Source: Selenomonadaceae bacterium
Lineage (GTDB): Bacteria; Bacillota; Negativicutes; Selenomonadales; Selenomonadaceae
Direction: 5' to 3'
DNA: 63,418 nucleotides
NCBI GenBank assembly: GCA_024698045.1
Contig: JAILRS010000032.1
Coordinates: 1-63,418, forward strand
Under the pieces are notes generated by a model. The model made no database searches. It was not told the origin of the DNA and saw only the letters and a list, made by a program, of their open reading frames with translations. Of the stretch, positions 44,503 through 53,608 are shown piece after piece. Made by a program: the position numbers and the translations under genes. The stretch's first letter is position 1. Every line of letters starts with the position of its first letter.

Positions 44503-46077
44503 ATGATAATCACGAAATTATATGGCGGACTGGGAAATCAACTTTTTCAGTATGCACTAGGTCGTTGTCTGGCACATAAAAATAATACTGAATTAAAATT
44601 TGATACTACATATTATGCGGTAAATGATTCATCTCATCATAATCATTATCATCTTAACGTTTTTAATTTAAAAGAAAATTTTGCCACAGAAAAAGAAATT
44701 AAACGTGCTAAGTTAATAAAAGAAGAATATACAAATTTTATTCCTGAAATTTTAGACAGTAAAGATAAGACCATTTTAGACGGATATTGGCAAAGCTGGA
44801 AATACTTCACGGAAATTGAAGATATCATTCGTGAAGAGCTTACGTTAAAAAATCCTTTGGGAGAACGTTCGGTTTTTTGGCGAGAAAAAATTCTCTCTTC
44901 CGAATGTGCGGTATCACTTCATATCAGACGCGGCGATTATTTAAGTCCGTTAAACAGAAAAAATTTTGGAGCTGTCCCTTTCAATCACTACTATACTTGC
45001 TTAAACGAATTAAAAAAGTCTTGTTCAAATTTAACGGCGTTTATCTTTTCCGATGATTTAGATTGGGTAAAAAACAATTTCAAATTTGATGTTCCCGTTG
45101 AGTTTGTCGAAGGCTGCGAAAAAAACTACGAAGAAATATTTCTGATGAGCTTATGTCAGCATAACATAATACCTAACAGTACATTCTCTTGGTGGGGAGC
45201 TTGGTTGAATAAAAATCCGGCTAAAAAAGTTTTTGCTCCGTATCCTTGGTTTCATAACGGAAACTGGAAGGATATATGTCCTGAAGATTGGATAAAAGTT
45301 CCTGTTGATTATGATGAAAATCCTCCATACAATCCCATGTTATCAATCATACTCTATGTAAAAAATAACACTCAATATCTTCCAATCACTTTGCAGAGTA
45401 TTTTTTCTCAATCGCTAAAAGATTACGAAGTAATTATACTTAACTCGGCTATAGATGACAGCTATAAATATTGTCAACAATTCGCCTCCAATCATAATGT
45501 CACTCTTATAAAACTTAATCACTTAACAAAAAAATCCATGGCTTTTAATAAGGGAATTGAGTGTACTCGCGGTGATTATTTACTCTTTTTAGATGTTGAT
45601 GATTTTATTCTTCCGAATACAAACGTTGATATTTGTCGAATTTTAACTTCTATATTTAATTCAGTAAGAAATGCGCCTGCCAAAGAGTTTAACTACGAGG
45701 ATTTTGTTTTAAAAGACGCTCCCGATATTTTCAGCTATAATATGTATCTTGAAAATAGTGTTAATATACCTTTGACATATAATCAAATTACATACGAAAA
45801 TTTTTCTGTTAAGGCTGATGAATTTCCCAAAAACATAAACGGCGTCGCAAGTTTTGATATTGATGATAGGCGTAAAACTATTCTTCTTGTCACTCAACGA
45901 ATTAATAATTTCCTCGGTACGAAACTTTTTAAACGTCACTTTTTGAATAAGTATAATATTTGTTTCGCTGATTATTTGGCTGACGAAACCGCGATTTTTA
46001 AATTTATAATTGATACTTTTATGTGTACCGAAGATATTGCATTTGTATCGCAACCTTTTTACGGCAAATTAATCTAA
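44503..46077 (+). CDS. Fusion of GT11 alpha-1,2-fucosyltransferase and GT2 glycosyltransferase
   Basis: 524 residues. Residues 1-about 275 are a GT11 fucosyltransferase: KLYGGLGNQLFQYALGR at the N-terminus, HIRRGDY (140-146), and NSTFSWWGAWL (225-235). From about 280 a GT2 domain begins (MLSIILYVKNNTQYLP) with its metal-binding DVDD at 364-367; its C-terminal part is divergent. The enzyme probably uses the GDP-fucose made by manC-gmd-fcl and adds a second sugar. The start is ATG 44503, 8 nt after GGAG. It is low in GC and rich in Asn/Lys/Ile. Confidence 0.88.
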   Translation: MIITKLYGGLGNQLFQYALGRCLAHKNNTELKFDTTYYAVNDSSHHNHYHLNVFNLKENFATEKEIKRAKLIKEEYTNFIPEILDSKDKTILDGYWQSWKYFTEIEDIIREELTLKNPLGERSVFWREKILSSECAVSLHIRRGDYLSPLNRKNFGAVPFNHYYTCLNELKKSCSNLTAFIFSDDLDWVKNNFKFDVPVEFVEGCEKNYEEIFLMSLCQHNIIPNSTFSWWGAWLNKNPAKKVFAPYPWFHNGNWKDICPEDWIKVPVDYDENPPYNPMLSIILYVKNNTQYLPITLQSIFSQSLKDYEVIILNSAIDDSYKYCQQFASNHNVTLIKLNHLTKKSMAFNKGIECTRGDYLLFLDVDDFILPNTNVDICRILTSIFNSVRNAPAKEFNYEDFVLKDAPDIFSYNMYLENSVNIPLTYNQITYENFSVKADEFPKNINGVASFDIDDRRKTILLVTQRINNFLGTKLFKRHFLNKYNICFADYLADETAIFKFIIDTFMCTEDIAFVSQPFYGKLI

Positions 46078-46103
46078 ACACGGCGCGACTCACTCGTAAA
46101 AAA

Positions 46104-46140
46104 ATTCCCCGACGGCATTTAAAACCGTTGGGGATTTTTT
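46104..46140 (+). terminator. Terminator of the polysaccharide cassette (27-nt repeat copy 2)
   Basis: TCCCCGACGG pairs fully with CCGTTGGGGA (one G-U), followed by TTTTTT. It shares 27 identical nt with the terminator that precedes the cassette at 38203-38229. Confidence 0.85.
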
Positions 46141-46168
46141 CGGCGTCGTCTGATTTTTTCGCGGAAAC

Positions 46169-46645
46169 TTATTCGCAGAAATATTTCATGCCGGTTTTCT
46201 TCCATTCCTTTTTCGTGTAGAGAATTTTATAATCGGTGATACCGGTCAAGGCTGAAAGATTTTCGATAATTTTTTCGCATTCCTCGCGAGTTTTGGCATG
46301 AACCATAGTGTATAAATTATAATTCCAATTTGGCGCGGGCGTTCTGTCGTAACAGTGAGAGACCGCCGCATTAGTGCTCATCGTTTCGGCAATGTCATCC
46401 AATTTTTCGGGCGGCACACACCATGCACAAAGAGCATTGGCATTAAATCCGACTTCGCGATGACGTAACACCGCGCCCATCTTACGGATTTTTTTTTCTG
46501 CCATCAATTCTTTTACGCGCTGTAAAAATTTTTCTTCGGTCATGCCTGCACGTTCCGCCAAAACTTTGTAAGGCTCTTCGCATAACGGAAAATCTTCCTG
46601 CAATGCCTTAATGATTTCTTTGTCCTGCAGAGTTAAAGTTTCCAA
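46169..46645 (-). CDS. ahbB: Siroheme decarboxylase subunit AhbB-like
   Basis: 158 residues of the Lrp/AsnC-like AhbA/AhbB family: an N-terminal winged helix (LTLQDKEIIKALQEDFPLCEEPYKVLAERAGMTEEKF) and an AsnC-type ferredoxin fold with MGAVLRHREVGFNANALCAW and SHCYDRTPAPNWNYNLYTMVHA. AhbAB converts siroheme to didecarboxysiroheme, on the way to heme or heme d1. It starts with TTG after GGAGGAG. It is 15 nt downstream of its partner. Confidence 0.82.
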   Translation of the reverse strand: METLTLQDKEIIKALQEDFPLCEEPYKVLAERAGMTEEKFLQRVKELMAEKKIRKMGAVLRHREVGFNANALCAWCVPPEKLDDIAETMSTNAAVSHCYDRTPAPNWNYNLYTMVHAKTREECEKIIENLSALTGITDYKILYTKKEWKKTGMKYFCE

Positions 46646-46660
46646 GTGAACTCCTCCGTG

Positions 46661-47119
46661 TTATTGGAGTTTAAATTGAACATTGATTTTGTATTTCTTG
46701 TTTGCCTTCAAGCGGAGCATATCCTCCACGCCGTCAAGAGAACGAATTTCCGCCAGAATATTTGATTCGTATTCGGGATTAGGTGTCAACAAAGTAAACC
46801 AAAGATTGTAAGCACCTTCGCGTTCGTAATTGTGTGTTGCACCGGGATAGCGATTAATCGCCTCGGCGACCGCAACCAACGCGGCAGGCTCCACTTTCAG
46901 CGCGACAAGTGTCCCCTGATAGCCCAAACTATTCGAATCAAAAAAGGTACCGATACGCCGCAGATATCCCGACGCTTTGAGCTCGCGCAATCTGGTTATG
47001 ACTGTAGCTTCGTCCGTGCCCAAGCGATTTGCCATTTCGGCGAACGGGTGACTGCAAACGGGAATATCGCCCTGCAAAATATTCAACAGAGCTTTATCGA
47101 AATTTGAAAGCCTCGTCAT
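46661..47119 (-). CDS. ahbA: Siroheme decarboxylase subunit AhbA-like
   Basis: 152 residues, the same fold as the following protein: LSNFDKALLNILQGDIPVCSHPFAEMANRLG, RRIGTFFDSNSLGYQGTLVALKV and GATHNYEREGAYNLWFTL. The histidine in GATHNYER corresponds to the functional His of the family. Two adjacent members make a heterodimer. No other heme genes are in the window. AGGGGAGA precedes the ATG. It could be taken for an AsnC regulator, but the pairing and motifs favour AhbA. Confidence 0.82.
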   Translation of the reverse strand: MTRLSNFDKALLNILQGDIPVCSHPFAEMANRLGTDEATVITRLRELKASGYLRRIGTFFDSNSLGYQGTLVALKVEPAALVAVAEAINRYPGATHNYEREGAYNLWFTLLTPNPEYESNILAEIRSLDGVEDMLRLKANKKYKINVQFKLQ

Positions 47120-47185
47120 TTTAACTCTCCCCTACGCCCTTTTGCTCACGGCTGTATTTTGACAAGCTTACATAATTTTGTTAGG

Positions 47186-47803
47186 TCATTTTACCAGAGA
47201 ATTTATTATAACGTCAAGCAAATATGAACGCCCTTCATTTTTTACCGAAGAGTAAGGCAAGATATATTCTTCGCCGATACCGAAGGCATTTTTGATTACG
47301 TTGATGTTTTTCTGTCGTTCGGTCTTTCCGATTTTATCCGACTTGGTCGCGACAATCAGCACGGGTAAATTTTTTTCGATAAGACTGTTGAAAGAATTTA
47401 AATCCGATTCCATTGGCGGATGACGAATATCCACCAGTTGACAGACGAATTTTATATCGCGACGGCTCGAAAGATATTCGTCGATAAATTTGCCCCAAAG
47501 TTTTCGATTCGTCTTGGAAGTTTTGGCGTAACCGTAGCCGGGCACATCGACGAAGTAAAGCGGATGCCGAATCTCATCGGGCGTCTTCAATTCTATTCCG
47601 AAAAAATTTATCGTCTGCGTTTTGCCGGGCGTGCCGCTCGTACGTGCCAATGCCTTCCTACGCGTCAAAGAATTTATCAGCGAAGATTTGCCGACATTGG
47701 ATCTGCCTACGAAAACAATTTCGGGTAAAAGCTCCTCGGGACAAGTCTTGCGGCTGACCGCCGAGGTTATGTATTCGCTTTTCACAACTGTAATTTCTTC
47801 CAT
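47186..47803 (-). CDS. engB: Ribosome biogenesis GTPase EngB (YsxC/YihA)
   Basis: 205 residues. P-loop GRSNVGKSS (33-41), G2 region SGTPGKTQTINFF, G3 DVPGYGYAK and G4 TKSD are all present, in the short TrmE-Era-like format of EngB. It acts in assembly of the large ribosomal subunit. ATG 47803 follows GGAGGTGATAAC; an in-frame start 11 codons upstream has no ribosome site. Confidence 0.95.
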   Translation of the reverse strand: MEEITVVKSEYITSAVSRKTCPEELLPEIVFVGRSNVGKSSLINSLTRRKALARTSGTPGKTQTINFFGIELKTPDEIRHPLYFVDVPGYGYAKTSKTNRKLWGKFIDEYLSSRRDIKFVCQLVDIRHPPMESDLNSFNSLIEKNLPVLIVATKSDKIGKTERQKNINVIKNAFGIGEEYILPYSSVKNEGRSYLLDVIINSLVK

Positions 47804-47962
47804 GTTATCACCTCCGAAAATTTTTAACGGCGTCATGATAATTCTATGTTATCAAGTAAACGGAATCAAGTATCGAAGATTTTCCCGAAATTTTTCGCGC
47901 CGTTCGGGGAATTTTTTTGTTAACACTGCGCAGGATTTGGAATTTTGTTGGCAAAACATTTG

Positions 47963-47971
47963 TGCTATAAT
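47963..47971 (+). promoter_or_regulatory. Extended -10 promoter of the DUF512 operon
   Basis: TGCTATAAT (TG at 47963-47964, TATAAT 47966-47971). No good -35 at 17 nt. The position excludes TTG 47971 as the protein start. Confidence 0.5.
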
Positions 47972-47997
47972 TGCGGCGGAAGGAGCTGGAAAAATTT

Positions 47998-49326
47998 TTG
48001 AACGGACTGATTACGAGGATAGAGCCGAACAGTTTGGCGGAAGATATAGAACTTGAAGTCGGCGATAAAATTCTGCAGGTGAACGGTCAAACGCCGACGG
48101 ATATTATTGATTTGAGTTTCCAACTTGCCGAAGAAGAAATCGAAATGCTTGTCGAGCACGAAGACGGCGAACGCGAAATTATTTGCTTTGAAAAAGATGT
48201 TGACGAGGAACTCGGCGCGGAATTTGAAACGGCTGTCTTTGACGGAGTACGTCGTTGTAAAAACGGTTGTGTGTTTTGTTTCGTCGATATGATTGCGCCG
48301 AATATGAGAAATACTCTTTCGGTCAAGGACGACGATTATCGGCTGTCGTTTCTGTTCGGCAATTTCATCACGCTGACGAATATGACTGCCGCGGATTTTC
48401 GTCGCGTAAAAAATTTCCATCTGTCGCCGCTGTTCGTTTCAGTACATACAATGAATCCCGAATTGCGAGCAAAGATGTTAAGGACGCCCAAAGCCGCGAA
48501 TATCGCCGAAAATCTTGACGAATTGGAACGCGCGGAAATAGAGTATCATACGCAAGTTGTATTATGCGCAGGATTGAACGACGGTACGGAACTTGACTAC
48601 ACAATCGAGGAAATTTTTAAACGTCGTCCGCATGCTCTAAGTTTGGCAATCGTGCCCGTTGGTGTGACAAAACATCGTCGCGATAAATTTCCGCTGAAAC
48701 AATTCGATAAAAATTCCGCAACCAAAGTCATCGAGCAGGTTGAAAAATTTCAACGTCAATCGCGTAATGAAACGGGCGAAACTTTTGTCTACCTGGGCGA
48801 CGAATTTTATCTGCTTGCCGAAAAAAATTTGCCGCCAACCGAATTTTATGACGGCTTTCCGCAAATAGAAAACGGTATCGGCATGACAAGAAATTTTATC
48901 GACGAATTTAATGCCGCTGAAATTTCCGGTACGGAAAAATTTTCGGTCGACGTGATAAGCGGTACATCCTTCGCAAAAGTTTTGGGCAATTTGGTCGGCG
49001 ATAATCCCAACGTAAGATTAGTCCCCGTTGTCAATAATTTTTTCGGCGAACGCGTAAATGTGTCGGGACTGTTGACGGGCGGCGATATCATTGCGGCACT
49101 TGAAAAAATCGGCGGATCTCGTGACGTAATTTTGATTCCGTCTACCGCGCTGAAATCCGGTGAAGAAATTTTTCTCGATGATGTTACCGTTGATGAGATT
49201 CGCGAAAAGTTTGCGCCTGCCAAAGTAATTGCTATTCACGACGGCGAAGAATTTAAACGCGCGATATCTCAATTGAACACGACGACCGCACGGAAAAATT
49301 CGCGCCCGACTTATCCGACTTTTTAA
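47998..49326 (+). CDS. DUF512 protein: PDZ plus radical-SAM-like cysteines
   Basis: 442 residues. An N-terminal PDZ-like domain (about 3-60: ITRIEPNSLAEDIELEVGDKILQVNG) is followed by Cys87/Cys91/Cys94 (CKNGCVFC), a CxxxCxxC cluster as in radical SAM enzymes, and then the DUF512 domain. The family is widespread in Firmicutes, its reaction unknown. The start is TTG 47998, 12 nt after AAGGAG. It begins a long plus-strand run reaching 56954. Confidence 0.85.
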   Translation: MNGLITRIEPNSLAEDIELEVGDKILQVNGQTPTDIIDLSFQLAEEEIEMLVEHEDGEREIICFEKDVDEELGAEFETAVFDGVRRCKNGCVFCFVDMIAPNMRNTLSVKDDDYRLSFLFGNFITLTNMTAADFRRVKNFHLSPLFVSVHTMNPELRAKMLRTPKAANIAENLDELERAEIEYHTQVVLCAGLNDGTELDYTIEEIFKRRPHALSLAIVPVGVTKHRRDKFPLKQFDKNSATKVIEQVEKFQRQSRNETGETFVYLGDEFYLLAEKNLPPTEFYDGFPQIENGIGMTRNFIDEFNAAEISGTEKFSVDVISGTSFAKVLGNLVGDNPNVRLVPVVNNFFGERVNVSGLLTGGDIIAALEKIGGSRDVILIPSTALKSGEEIFLDDVTVDEIREKFAPAKVIAIHDGEEFKRAISQLNTTTARKNSRPTYPTF

Positions 49327-49342
49327 CATAAGGAGTTTATCC

Positions 49343-50677
49343 ATGCCTATAAAAAACGATATCAACCTACAGAAAGTTAAGAACGCAATCAGCGAATGCA
49401 ATACGATTAAATTGACGGGCAAAGTCACACAGGTTGTCGGGCTGGTCATCGAAACCAGAGGGCCGACAGTCAGCGTGGGCGAACTTTGTTATATCTCGTC
49501 GAAATTTCCGAACGTGCCGCCGATTCCTGCGGAGGTTGTCGGATTCCGCGAAGGTTTTGTCATGCTGATGCCAATCGGCGAAATGCGCGGCGTAGGTCCC
49601 GGTTGCGAAGTAATTGCCGCGCAAAAAACTCTTGAAGTCAAAGTCGGTGACGATTTACTCGGGCGCGTGCTTGACGGTTTGGGCAATCCAATGGACGGTA
49701 AAGAACCAATTTTATCGACGGAATATTATCCGCTGCAAGCCGCTCCGCCTCATCCCTTGGCGCGTCCTCGTATTCACGAAAATTTATATGTCGGAGTCCG
49801 CGCGGTTGACGGTCTTATCACAATGGGCGACGGTCAGCGTATCGGAATCATGGCAGGTTCGGGCGTCGGTAAAAGTACTTTGCTTTCGATGATTGCGCGA
49901 AATACCGAAGCCGATATCAGTGTCATTGCGCTAATCGGCGAACGTGGGCGCGAAGTACGTGATTTCATTGAGCGCGATTTGGGCGAAGAAGGCTTAAAGC
50001 GTGCAGTCGTTGTCGTCGCTACAAGCGATCAGCCTGCTTTGGTTCGCATAAAGGGCGCGATGACTGCGACGGCTATCGCCGAATATTTCCGCGATAAGGG
50101 ACACAAAGTTATTTTGATGATGGATTCGGTGACACGTTTTGCAATGGCGCAACGCGAAGTAGGATTGACAATCGGCGAACCGCCCGCGACAAGAGGCTAC
50201 ACTCCCTCGGTCTTCGCACTCCTGCCGAAACTTTTGGAACGTGCCGGCACTTCGGATACGGGATCCATCACGGGAATTTATACGGTGTTGGTTGACGGCG
50301 ATGACATGAACGAACCAATAGCGGACGCCGTGCGCTCGATTCTTGACGGGCATATCGTTTTGAGTCGTGCAATCGCTGCGCAGAATCATTTCCCGGCTAT
50401 CGACGTGTTGGCAAGTGTCAGCCGTGTTATGAATGAAGTTGTTACTAAAGAACATTTGAGCGCGGCACAAAATATGCGTGCGTTAATGGCGGTCTACAAA
50501 GATGCCGAAGATTTGATTCACATAGGCGCGTACGTCAAAGGCTCTAGCAAACGAATCGACGAGGCTATCAGCAAGATTGACGCGATTAACGATTTTCTCT
50601 GCCAAGGTATTTTTGAAGTCGATAACTACGACGTAACAAGACAGAAACTGATAAAAATTTCCGGCAAAGCAGGTTAA
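49343..50677 (+). CDS. fliI: Flagellar export ATPase FliI
   Basis: A 444-residue F1-beta-like ATPase. Walker A GSGVGKST (172-179), ALIGERGREVRDFI, Walker B LMMDSVTRFAMAQREVG and the FliI-type GYTPSVFALLPKLLERAG are present. It powers export of flagellar subunits such as the flagellin at 1.2 kb. AAGGAG is 8 nt before the ATG. It is followed by fliJ but not by other flagellar genes, so the flagellar regulon is scattered. Confidence 0.96.
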   Translation: MPIKNDINLQKVKNAISECNTIKLTGKVTQVVGLVIETRGPTVSVGELCYISSKFPNVPPIPAEVVGFREGFVMLMPIGEMRGVGPGCEVIAAQKTLEVKVGDDLLGRVLDGLGNPMDGKEPILSTEYYPLQAAPPHPLARPRIHENLYVGVRAVDGLITMGDGQRIGIMAGSGVGKSTLLSMIARNTEADISVIALIGERGREVRDFIERDLGEEGLKRAVVVVATSDQPALVRIKGAMTATAIAEYFRDKGHKVILMMDSVTRFAMAQREVGLTIGEPPATRGYTPSVFALLPKLLERAGTSDTGSITGIYTVLVDGDDMNEPIADAVRSILDGHIVLSRAIAAQNHFPAIDVLASVSRVMNEVVTKEHLSAAQNMRALMAVYKDAEDLIHIGAYVKGSSKRIDEAISKIDAINDFLCQGIFEVDNYDVTRQKLIKISGKAG

Positions 50678-50686
50678 TAGTCGGCT

Positions 50687-51136
50687 ATGAAAAAATTCAA
50701 ATTCCAATTGGAAACGCTTTTGAAAGTCACGAAGCGCAAAAAAGAAGATGCGGAAATGCAATTCGCAGCGGCCTCCAGAAAACTCGAGGAGTTACGCGAA
50801 AAGTTACAAGTATTATTGCGCGAATTGAGCGAAGGACAAAAGGAATTCGCCGATAAGACTTCCGAAGGCAAAACAATAAATGTCTACGATATCATGTTGT
50901 ATAACAGATTTTTTAATTGGAAACGTGAACAAATAGCCCAACAACAGAAATTAATTTTATCGGCAACGCAGGAAAAACAACAGCGATTAAAAGTTTTGAT
51001 GAAGTTGATAACGTATCTGAAAAGCATAGAACAACTCAAAGAAAAACGTCTGCGCGAATATAACGCCGAATTGCTTATGGAAGAACAAAAAATGTTAGAC
51101 GAAATAGGTCTGCAACTTCATATACGCTCGAGTTGA
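50687..51136 (+). CDS. fliJ: Flagellar export protein FliJ
   Basis: 149 residues, almost entirely coiled coil, starting MKKFKFQLETLLKVTKRKKEDAE as FliJ proteins do. It is the central stalk of the FliI ATPase ring. It lies 9 nt after fliI. The ribosome site is weak (AGG 12 nt upstream), which suggests coupling to fliI. Confidence 0.9.
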   Translation: MKKFKFQLETLLKVTKRKKEDAEMQFAAASRKLEELREKLQVLLRELSEGQKEFADKTSEGKTINVYDIMLYNRFFNWKREQIAQQQKLILSATQEKQQRLKVLMKLITYLKSIEQLKEKRLREYNAELLMEEQKMLDEIGLQLHIRSS

Positions 51137-51189
51137 CGATTACAAAATTTCGCACGACAGTAAATAAAAATTTCGGAGGTTAAAAGTTT

Positions 51190-51666
51190 ATGGCTCTTCT
51201 TGAAATAAAAACCGCGGGCAATCCCGTATTGAAAACGGTGTGCAAACCGGTCGAGAAAATCGATAAACGTCTGCGCAAATTATTGGATGATATGGCGGAA
51301 ACAATGTATGAAAGTAAAGGCGTAGGACTTGCCGCGCCGCAGATAGGCGAATCGATTCGCGCGGTAGTCATTGATGTTGACGGCAAAACGCGCTACGACA
51401 TGATTAACCCCGTTATCGTTTACCGTGAGGGTGTGGATATCGATACGGAAGGATGTCTTTCCTGCCCGAATATCTTCGGCGAAGTGGAACGCGCGGAAAA
51501 AGTTCGCGTGGAATTTATCAGTCGCTTCAATAAGAAAAAAACTTTGGAGGCTGACGGATTATTAGCGCGTTGTATTCAACACGAATTGGATCATTTGGAC
51601 GGACAACTTTTTATCGATATCGCCAAGAATATCAGAGCAAACAGAGATGATAACGCAAGCCGTTAA
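51190..51666 (+). CDS. def: Peptide deformylase
   Basis: 158 residues with the three deformylase motifs GVGLAAPQ (44-51), EGCLSCP (87-93) and HELDH (131-135), which hold the metal through one Cys and two His. It removes formyl groups from new proteins. GGAGG lies 10 nt before the ATG. Confidence 0.96.
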   Translation: MALLEIKTAGNPVLKTVCKPVEKIDKRLRKLLDDMAETMYESKGVGLAAPQIGESIRAVVIDVDGKTRYDMINPVIVYREGVDIDTEGCLSCPNIFGEVERAEKVRVEFISRFNKKKTLEADGLLARCIQHELDHLDGQLFIDIAKNIRANRDDNASR

Positions 51667-51699
51667 TCTGTCTTGAAAATTTTAGGGGAGGATATTACT

Positions 51700-53028
51700 T
51701 TGAAAGCGGGATTTATAAGCTTAGGCTGTAACAAAAATTTGGTCGATACCGAAGTAATGTTGGGAATAATGTTGGAAAACGGTATCGAATTGACGGCGAA
51801 TCCTGCCGAGGCAGATATTTTGATTGTCAATACATGCGCGTTCATTCTTTCGGCTAAGGAAGAATCAATCACGACGATTTTAAATATCGCCGAATACAAA
51901 GAGAACGGCAAATGTCGATCGCTGATTGTCGCCGGTTGTCTCGGTCAGCTTTACAATAAAACTTTGCTTGATGAAATACCCGAGGCAGATGCGATTGTAG
52001 GTACGGGAGCATGGCACAGAATCATGGAGGCGATTGAAGAAACAATTTCGGGTCGTCGCGTTGTTTTGCTCGGTGACAAACCAATCATTTACGATTCAAA
52101 AAGCCCGAGAATCCGCACAACGCCAAACTATACGGCTTACGTAAAAATCGCCGAAGGTTGTAATAATCGCTGTACTTTCTGTTCTATTCCGCTGATTCGC
52201 GGCAGACAAATTTCGCGCCCGATTGAAGATATACGCGCCGAAGTTGAACGGTTGGCGGAAGAGGGCGTGAAAGAAATAAATTTGATTGCGCAGGATACGA
52301 CGGCTTACGGCACTGATATTTACGGACAACCGAAACTTGCCGAACTTTTGCGCGAACTCGTCAAGGTCGATAAAATTCATTGGATACGAATTCTTTATTC
52401 TTATCCGCACAGATTTTCAGATGAATTGATTGATGTAATTGCTTCCGAAGAAAAAATTTGCAAGTACGTCGATATTCCGATGCAACACGCAAGTAATAAA
52501 ATTCTGCACAGTATGAATCGCCCCGATACTCGTGAATCGGTTGAAGTACTGTTACAGAAATTGCGCGAACGTATTCCCGATGTAGTTATCCGCTCAACTT
52601 TTATTGTAGGTTTCCCCGGTGAAACAGATGAAGATTTTCAAGAGCTGAAGGAATTTTTAAAGACACAGCGTTTGGATAAAGTAGGCATCTTCACGTATTC
52701 GCGCGAAGAAGATACACCGGCTTATGACTTCCCGAATCAAGTACCGCCCGAAATTATGCAGGAACGTTATCACGATTTGATGAGCATGCAGTCATTGATT
52801 TCGCAAGAAATGAACGAAGAAATCGAGGGCATGGAGCTTGAAGTATTAATCGAGGACAGAGACGAAGAAGTCGAGGAAGTTGTATCGGGCAGATCCTATC
52901 GCGACGCGCCCGAAGTCGATGGACTTGTCTATATCGAAAACGACGGGCGCAGTAAACCCGGGGATATCGTCCGCGTGAAAGTGTTATCGGGTTTTGTCTA
53001 CGATATTGCGGCGGAACGTATCGACTAA
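51700..53028 (+). CDS. rimO: Ribosomal protein uS12 methylthiotransferase RimO
   Basis: 442 residues, the usual RimO length. The UPF0004 domain has KAGFISLGCNKNLVDTE, the radical SAM cluster is CNNRCTFC, and a TRAM domain closes the protein. It adds a methylthio group to the uS12 aspartate. The start is TTG 51700, 8 nt after GGGGAGG; the codons upstream in frame have no ribosome site. Confidence 0.95.
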   Translation: MKAGFISLGCNKNLVDTEVMLGIMLENGIELTANPAEADILIVNTCAFILSAKEESITTILNIAEYKENGKCRSLIVAGCLGQLYNKTLLDEIPEADAIVGTGAWHRIMEAIEETISGRRVVLLGDKPIIYDSKSPRIRTTPNYTAYVKIAEGCNNRCTFCSIPLIRGRQISRPIEDIRAEVERLAEEGVKEINLIAQDTTAYGTDIYGQPKLAELLRELVKVDKIHWIRILYSYPHRFSDELIDVIASEEKICKYVDIPMQHASNKILHSMNRPDTRESVEVLLQKLRERIPDVVIRSTFIVGFPGETDEDFQELKEFLKTQRLDKVGIFTYSREEDTPAYDFPNQVPPEIMQERYHDLMSMQSLISQEMNEEIEGMELEVLIEDRDEEVEEVVSGRSYRDAPEVDGLVYIENDGRSKPGDIVRVKVLSGFVYDIAAERID

Positions 53029-53050
53029 AATTTTTTTACGGAGGCATCTT

Positions 53051-53608
53051 ATGAATTTTGACAGACGTAAATTTATCGCGGCGGCGTCTTTGGGGGTGGC
53101 AGGTCTCTTGTGCGGCAAAAATGTATATGCGCAAAACGGTAACGATTATGCTTTGGAAAAACATATCGGTAATTTGCTCAAGGCAAAAAAATTGACGGTG
53201 GCGACGGCCGAATCATGTACGGGCGGACTTGTTGCATCGCGGCTGACCGATATTGATGGCGCGTCGGCTTACGTCAAGGGCGGTGTCGTTTCCTACACCA
53301 ACGAAATTAAACAAAATATCTTGCACGTCAAGCCCGAAACATTAAATATGTTCGGGGCGGTAAGCAGTCAAACGGCAAAAGAAATGGCGACGAATGTCCG
53401 CAAAATTTTTTCGTCGTCAATCGGCTTGAGCACAACGGGTCTGGCAGGTTCCTCAAACGAGGGAAAACCTTCGGGCTTGGTTTATGTCTGCGCCGTCGGC
53501 GAAAATTTTTCCGAAGTCAAGGAGTGCCATTTCCAAGGATCGCGCACCGAAATTAAAGCTCAAGCAGTCGAGGCGGTCTTGAAATTATTGGCGGACTACG
53601 TAAATTGA
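53051..53608 (+). CDS. CinA C-terminal domain (PncC-like) protein with Tat-type signal
   Basis: 185 residues. The N-terminus MNFDRRKFIAAASLGVAGLL ending near VYAQ is a twin-arginine-type signal. The rest is the CinA C-terminal / nicotinamide-nucleotide amidase domain with TAESCTGGL (53-60, catalytic Ser55), GGVVSYTNEIKQN and STTGLAG. PncC normally recycles NMN in the cytosol; an exported form is unusual. GGAGG lies 6 nt before ATG 53051. The next gene, also with a Tat-type signal, overlaps its stop (TTGA). Confidence 0.85.
   Translation: MNFDRRKFIAAASLGVAGLLCGKNVYAQNGNDYALEKHIGNLLKAKKLTVATAESCTGGLVASRLTDIDGASAYVKGGVVSYTNEIKQNILHVKPETLNMFGAVSSQTAKEMATNVRKIFSSSIGLSTTGLAGSSNEGKPSGLVYVCAVGENFSEVKECHFQGSRTEIKAQAVEAVLKLLADYVN

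Noticed and set aside
46169..47119. Two Lrp/AsnC transcription regulators
   Set aside because: Both carry the conserved histidine/tyrosine segments of siroheme decarboxylase subunits and occur as an adjacent pair, which fits AhbA and AhbB better.
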